A model generated the notes under the pieces. That model was given only the letters and a program-made list of their open reading frames with translations. It was not told where the DNA came from and made no database searches. The translations under genes were made by a program, and so were the position numbers. A DNA stretch of 64,000 nucleotides from Opitutaceae bacterium (GTDB lineage Bacteria > Verrucomicrobiota > Verrucomicrobiia > Opitutales > Opitutaceae), in the NCBI GenBank assembly GCA_028280945.1, contig JANQKV010000014.1:62001-126000 (forward strand), read 5' to 3'. This document shows positions 60,436 through 64,000 of the stretch, one piece after another. Within the stretch, counting starts at the first letter, position 1, and every line of letters begins with the position of its first letter.

Positions 60436-61956
60436 ATGAATTCCCCTGCCAGTGATTCGGCTCCCACCGACACCGAACTCATCACACGCTCGCAGGCCGG
60501 GGAGCGTTCCGCCTTCGCCGCCTTGGTGAAGCGGCATCAGTCCGCCGCCTGCAGTGTTGCCTACTCGGCCTGCGGGGATTTCATGGCCAGCGAAGATGCC
60601 GCCCAGGAAGCCTTTGTGTTGGCGTGGCGCCGGCTGCAGGATCTGCGGGACACCGGTCGGTTTCGTGCCTGGGTCTGCGGCATCGCCCGCAAGCTCGCCC
60701 TCAGCCACCTCCGGCGTCGTACCCGTCGTGGCGAAGGGGTATCCGCGGACACCCTCGCCGAACCGATTGCGGAAACCGCCGATCCAAGCGATGAGGCGGC
60801 GGCGGCCGAAGAGTTGGCAATGCTGTGGCAAACCTTGGAGACCTTGCCTGCCAACTATCGTGATCCCTTGGTGCTCTTTTATCGCGAACAGCAGTCAGTG
60901 GCGGCCGTGGCCTCCGCGCTCGAACTTACCGAGGAGGTCGCCCGGCAACGCCTGAGCCGTGGCCGCACACTCCTGCGTGATGCGGTCACCCGGCGCCTCG
61001 AAAGTACCCTCGCCCGCACCGAACCCGGCGCCACCTTTACCGCTGGTGTCATGGCCGTCCTGCCTCCGGTATCCGCCAGCCTTCCGGCCACGGCGGCGAC
61101 GGGAGCAAAGGCGGCGGCCACCGGTGCCTGGACACTGGGCACATGGGTCAGCGGCGCTGTCGGTCTGCTCGGTATCTGGGCGGCCCTGCGTTACAGTCGC
61201 TCGTCTTTGGTCCCCGCGGCGGTCCGCCGCATCTACATTTGGCTGACTGTCGCCGGGGTTCTCGTATCGGTGAGCCTGGGTGCCTTGGTGGCCTGGATTG
61301 GCGCCAACAAGGGCAGCCCCTTGATCGACGCGGGCCTCTCCCCGGCCCTGGTTCTCGCCATGGCTGTCCTCGGCTGTGCCGGCAGCTTCGCGGCAATCGC
61401 GATTCTTGGCAGCCGCATAATGGGGAAGCACTTTACCGAACCGACTCCCAGCAACCGTCTTGGGCACCGCTACGTTTCCCAAACGAGAATCGCCGGCCTG
61501 CCGCTTCTCAGCATTGCGATAGGCCCGGCAGGCACCGAAAAGTATGGCACCGCCCGCGGCTGGATCGCCATCGGTGAATTCGCCTACGGATTTCTGGCCA
61601 TCGGCGGGGTGGCGGTCGGGTCGATCGCGGTCGGCGGCATTTGCGCCGGGATCTTCGCCTTGGGTGGTACCGCATTCGGCATGCTGGCCGGAGGCATGAT
61701 CGCCGCCGGCTACATTGGCGTAGGTTGCCTGGCGACGGGTTGGCAGCTGGCCATCGGCGCCGTTGCCGCCGCCCGTGAACTCGCCGTTGGTGCCGTCGCT
61801 GCCGCGAGCCACCAGGCAGCGGGCTTGGTGGCCATTGCTCCGACGATCAACGAAACTTGGCTAAGCCATGCGGAGGCCTTTCTCCCTTACGTTGGCTGGG
61901 TGTCCCTGCTGACTCTGCCCGCCATCGTCTTCCTGCTCAGACAGACTCGGAAGTAA
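60436..61956 (+). CDS. ECF-type RNA polymerase sigma factor fused to a membrane domain with pentapeptide repeats
   Basis: 506 residues. The N-terminus has sigma region 2 (DTELITRSQAGERSAFAALVKRH, then DAAQEAFVLAWRRLQDL at 54-70) and region 4 (LPANYRDPLVLFYREQQSVAAVASALELTEEVARQRLSRGRTLLRDAV at about 137-184). After an Ala-rich linker come three transmembrane helices (about 225-249, 263-288, 303-327), a GLPLLSIAIG region, then 60 residues (376-435) of exact five-residue units ending in Gly, such as WIAIG, EFAYG, FLAIG and GVAVG, then a last helix (484-502). I preferred ATG 60436; the in-frame ATG at 60343, overlapping the GGT stop (TAATG), would add 31 unlikely residues. No anti-sigma factor gene is adjacent. 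Confidence 0.85.
   Translation: MNSPASDSAPTDTELITRSQAGERSAFAALVKRHQSAACSVAYSACGDFMASEDAAQEAFVLAWRRLQDLRDTGRFRAWVCGIARKLALSHLRRRTRRGEGVSADTLAEPIAETADPSDEAAAAEELAMLWQTLETLPANYRDPLVLFYREQQSVAAVASALELTEEVARQRLSRGRTLLRDAVTRRLESTLARTEPGATFTAGVMAVLPPVSASLPATAATGAKAAATGAWTLGTWVSGAVGLLGIWAALRYSRSSLVPAAVRRIYIWLTVAGVLVSVSLGALVAWIGANKGSPLIDAGLSPALVLAMAVLGCAGSFAAIAILGSRIMGKHFTEPTPSNRLGHRYVSQTRIAGLPLLSIAIGPAGTEKYGTARGWIAIGEFAYGFLAIGGVAVGSIAVGGICAGIFALGGTAFGMLAGGMIAAGYIGVGCLATGWQLAIGAVAAARELAVGAVAAASHQAAGLVAIAPTINETWLSHAEAFLPYVGWVSLLTLPAIVFLLRQTRK
61561..61740 (+). repeat. Twelve five-residue repeats in the sigma-factor membrane domain
   Basis: Codons 376-435 encode twelve consecutive pentads with Gly in the fifth place and Ala usually in the third (WIAIG, EFAYG, FLAIG, GVAVG, SIAVG, GICAG, IFALG, GTAFG, MLAGG, MIAAG, YIGVG, CLATG). 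The register is unbroken. The DNA units differ, so selection appears to act on the protein pattern. Such a period could build a beta-helix or glycine-packed membrane structure. Confidence 0.9.
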
Positions 61957-62049
61957 GCCGGGGACAAAAACGCTCCCCCCCCCGCGCGGTCTTCGGCCCT
62001 TCACTTTCCACGCCGACATCGGAAACAAAGACGACCAGGCACAGAAAGC

Positions 62050-62217
62050 CCTCGCCACCCCTGGCCCGGTTCGCCCAACTATAACATGATCAATCATCCG
62101 GCCAACCTCACCCAGGCCTACGCAGATCTTGCGCACCTGCGGGGCATGGCACCCGCGATTCTAGAGGAGACGGTGGCAGCGAACTTCTCTCGACTGACTG
62201 CGCATATTTTGCCATAG
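62050..62217 (+). pseudogene. Dead 3' fragment of tatD
   Basis: Reads, in frame, PRHPWPGSP..., then NHPANLTQAYADLAHLRG, MAPAILEETVAANF and ILP before a TAG. It matches the last 56 codons of tatD (58009-58176); of 53 aligned residues, 42 are identical by my count. The frame has no internal stop, but the upstream four fifths of the gene are missing: at 62050 the sequence switches to unrelated DNA, the right edge of the inserted segment. It cannot encode an active hydrolase. Confidence 0.92.
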
Positions 62218-62660
62218 TCTTGCCACAAGCCCCTCCAGCCTTGGCCGCTGGGACTTCGATTGAGCATATTTAAGCCTGCGTTCGCGTGCACCCACGCGCG
62301 CGAGCCGCGCCGAATTACCGCCTCTGTCCGCCAACCCATATCGTTATGGTCGCTCACAAACCCAAGTATCCGGGCATCAAGATTACCACCAATGGTAATC
62401 AACTCGTCGCTGCCTACACCGAAGCACGTATTGCCGAAGCCGGTATCTTCTATCCGATCACTCCGTCCACCGAAATGGGTGAGATGTTTGAGTTCGCCCG
62501 CGCCAAGGGCCAATTGAACGTTTTTGGCCGCCCTACCCTCGCAATCGAAACCGAGGGTGAGCACTCCGCCCAGGGCGGCGCCATCGCGACTTCCGTCACC
62601 GGCAAACGCACCGTCAATTTCACCTCCGGCCAGGGCATCGTTTATGGCATCGAGCAGTAT
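62050..62660 (+). repeat. Imperfect direct repeat B (tatD tail plus the start of the oxidoreductase gene)
   Basis: The partner of repeat A (58009-58416). It keeps the tatD tail (62050-62217), about 85 bp of the spacer, the start of the oxidoreductase gene and its codons 57-105 (62514-62660). In this copy the oxidoreductase gene is whole and tatD is dead, the reverse of copy A. The start-to-start distance between the copies is about 4.04 kb. Confidence 0.9.
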
Positions 62661-64000
62661 TACCACGCTCCGGGCAAACTCAGCACCATGGTGCTGGAGG
62701 TGGGCGCCCGCGCCCTTACCAAACACGCCCTGAATGTGCACTGCGGCCACGACGACATCTATGCCGCGCTCGACACCGGCTGGATCATGCTGTTCGCGAA
62801 GGACGCCCAACAGGCGGCCGACCAGGCGGTCATCCTGCGCCGCGTGACCGAAAAAGCCCTCACGCCGGGCATGAACATCCAGGACGGGTTTCTCACCACC
62901 CACCTCGAACGCACCTTTCTCAAGCACGAATCCCAACTCCTGCGGGAGTTTCTCGGCTCGCCCGACGACATCATCGCGTGCCCGACCGAGGCCCAGAAAC
63001 AGCTCTTTGGTCCCACCCGGCGCCGCATCCCCAAGGTCATTGATTTGACCAACCCGGCCCTGATCGGCCCCGTCCAAAATCAGGAGCATTACATGAATGG
63101 CGTCGTCGCCCGCCGAAACAATTTCGTCGAACCCGTCGTCGAGATGCTCGATGAGGCCTACGCGGAGTTTGGCCGTCTCACCGGCCGCTTCTACGGCATG
63201 GTCAGCGAATACCGCAATGACGACGCCGACATCACCTTCGTCTCGATCGGCTCGGCTGCCGAGAACATCGAAGCCGCAGTGGATCACCTCCGGACCACCC
63301 GCGGGGTGAAGGTTGGTTCCGTACACATCAATGTCATCCGGCCCTTCCCGCAGGCCGCCGTGGTCAACGCCCTCAAAGGCAAAAAATCCGTCATCGTCCT
63401 CGAGCGCACCGACGAACCGTTCGCCGGCGACAATCCGCTCACGCGTGAAATTCGTGTCGCGCTCGACAAGGCGGCCGCCCATCCGGAATTCCCGCATCCC
63501 GACGGGATTCCGACGATCCAACAGGCCGACATGCCGCGGTTGTTTTCCGGTTGCTATGGCCTCGGTTCCCGCGACTTCCGCCCCGAACATACCATCGGCG
63601 CTTACGAGTTCGTGGCCGAAGGCCGCGCCCGCCAGGATGGTCGCACCGCCGCCGAAGGCATCACCTTCTTCAATTTGGGCGTCGATCATCCCTACTCGGT
63701 TTGTGCCGAGGAGACACCTTCCCTCCTCCCCGACAAGGCCATCGCCGTGCGTCTTCACTCCATCGGCGGCTGGGGCATGATCACGACCGGGAAAAACCTC
63801 GCGGAAATCATCGGCGAACTCGGCACCTATGTGGCCGAGCGCGACGAAATCACCGATGAGGCGGGCAACCCCAAGGAGGTCGTTCACGTTTCCGCCAATC
63901 CCAAATACGGTTCCGAGAAAAAGGGTTCACCCACCTCCTACTTCCTGACCGCCGCGCCCGAGCGGGTCCGCGTCAATTGCGACCTCAAGCACGTCAACGT
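62346..64000 (+). CDS. Pyruvate:ferredoxin (flavodoxin) oxidoreductase-type protein, N-terminal 551 residues (cut by window edge)
   Basis: Runs from ATG 62346 to the window end without a stop. The product shows the thiamine-dependent 2-oxoacid oxidoreductase layout: KITTNGNQLVAAYTEARIAEAGIFYPITPSTEMGEMFE at the start (domain I, YPITPS motif), TEGEHSAQGGAIATSVTGKRTVNFTSGQGI, then domain II with VSIGSAAENI and the VHINVIRPFP block, and from about residue 455 a domain like the gamma subunit (HSIGGWGMITTGKNLAEIIGELG, NPKYGSEKKGSPTSYFLTAAPERVR). Domains fused in one chain resemble NifJ/PFOR; which 2-oxo acid it uses cannot be told from this part. The iron-sulfur and pyrophosphate-binding parts lie beyond the window. 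Its start is preceded by the remnant of tatD. Confidence 0.88.
   Translation, partial: MVAHKPKYPGIKITTNGNQLVAAYTEARIAEAGIFYPITPSTEMGEMFEFARAKGQLNVFGRPTLAIETEGEHSAQGGAIATSVTGKRTVNFTSGQGIVYGIEQYYHAPGKLSTMVLEVGARALTKHALNVHCGHDDIYAALDTGWIMLFAKDAQQAADQAVILRRVTEKALTPGMNIQDGFLTTHLERTFLKHESQLLREFLGSPDDIIACPTEAQKQLFGPTRRRIPKVIDLTNPALIGPVQNQEHYMNGVVARRNNFVEPVVEMLDEAYAEFGRLTGRFYGMVSEYRNDDADITFVSIGSAAENIEAAVDHLRTTRGVKVGSVHINVIRPFPQAAVVNALKGKKSVIVLERTDEPFAGDNPLTREIRVALDKAAAHPEFPHPDGIPTIQQADMPRLFSGCYGLGSRDFRPEHTIGAYEFVAEGRARQDGRTAAEGITFFNLGVDHPYSVCAEETPSLLPDKAIAVRLHSIGGWGMITTGKNLAEIIGELGTYVAERDEITDEAGNPKEVVHVSANPKYGSEKKGSPTSYFLTAAPERVRVNCDLKHVN

Overview
The window looks like chromosomal DNA of a high-GC Verrucomicrobium, most likely the Opitutales/Opitutaceae. 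This is inferred from protein style: short TIR-like domains of the type multiplied in Opitutaceae, long Ala/Glu-rich tails on ribosomal proteins, an ECF sigma factor fused to a membrane domain, and weak or absent Shine-Dalgarno sites before many genes. No rRNA, phage, insertion sequence or CRISPR array is visible. Almost everything from 3.5 to 54 kb is transcribed from the minus strand.

Region 1 (1-10.2 kb) is general metabolism: the pdxJ-acpS pair (acpS cut by the window edge), a VC0807-like membrane protein, a TIR-like membrane protein, a mercaptopyruvate-type sulfurtransferase, an SDR plus FAH-family pair that may belong to a non-phosphorylated deoxysugar-acid pathway, a family 2 glycosyltransferase, a polytopic membrane protein and citrate synthase. 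A tiny mobile-element-like structure sits in front of the citrate synthase gene.

Region 2 (10.2-16.7 kb) holds guaA, a secreted protein of unknown function and the histidine genes hisD-hisC-hisB-hisH, followed downstream by gltA.

Region 3 (16.7-49.4 kb) is one of the largest translation/transcription clusters a bacterium carries. In transcription order it runs tRNA-Thr, tuf, tRNA-Trp, secE, nusG, rplK, rplA, rplJ, rplL, rpoB, rpoC, then (after two hairpin terminators) rpsL, rpsG, fusA, rpsJ, rplC, rplD, rplW, rplB, rpsS, rplV, rpsC, rplP, rpmC, rpsQ, rplN, rplX, rplE, rpsN, rpsH, rplF, rplR, rpsE, rplO, secY, an adenylate-kinase-like remnant, map, rpsM, rpsK, rpsD, rpoA, rplQ and a terminator. 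The rif, str, S10, spc and alpha operons are thus joined. There is no tuf after fusA, no rpmD between rpsE and rplO and no rpmJ/infA next to map. The adk position is filled by a short protein without a P-loop. Four ribosomal proteins (bL17, uS11, uS17, uS5) carry low-complexity extensions.

Region 4 (49.4-64 kb) has an envelope-energy operon (TPR protein, ExbB, ExbD, TonB-position protein), then plus-strand sufE, lemA, an M48 protease, a TatD-family hydrolase, a gamma-glutamyltransferase homologue, an ECF sigma factor with a membrane domain, and the start of a multidomain pyruvate:ferredoxin-type oxidoreductase. The GGT and sigma genes lie between two decayed direct repeats: a dead piece of the oxidoreductase gene follows tatD, and a dead piece of tatD precedes the oxidoreductase gene. 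The ancestral order was therefore very probably tatD next to the oxidoreductase, and the two-gene segment was added later. I regard this, the sigma factor's twelve-fold pentapeptide tract, the degenerate adenylate kinase and the 53-bp element before gltA as the observations most worth a second look.
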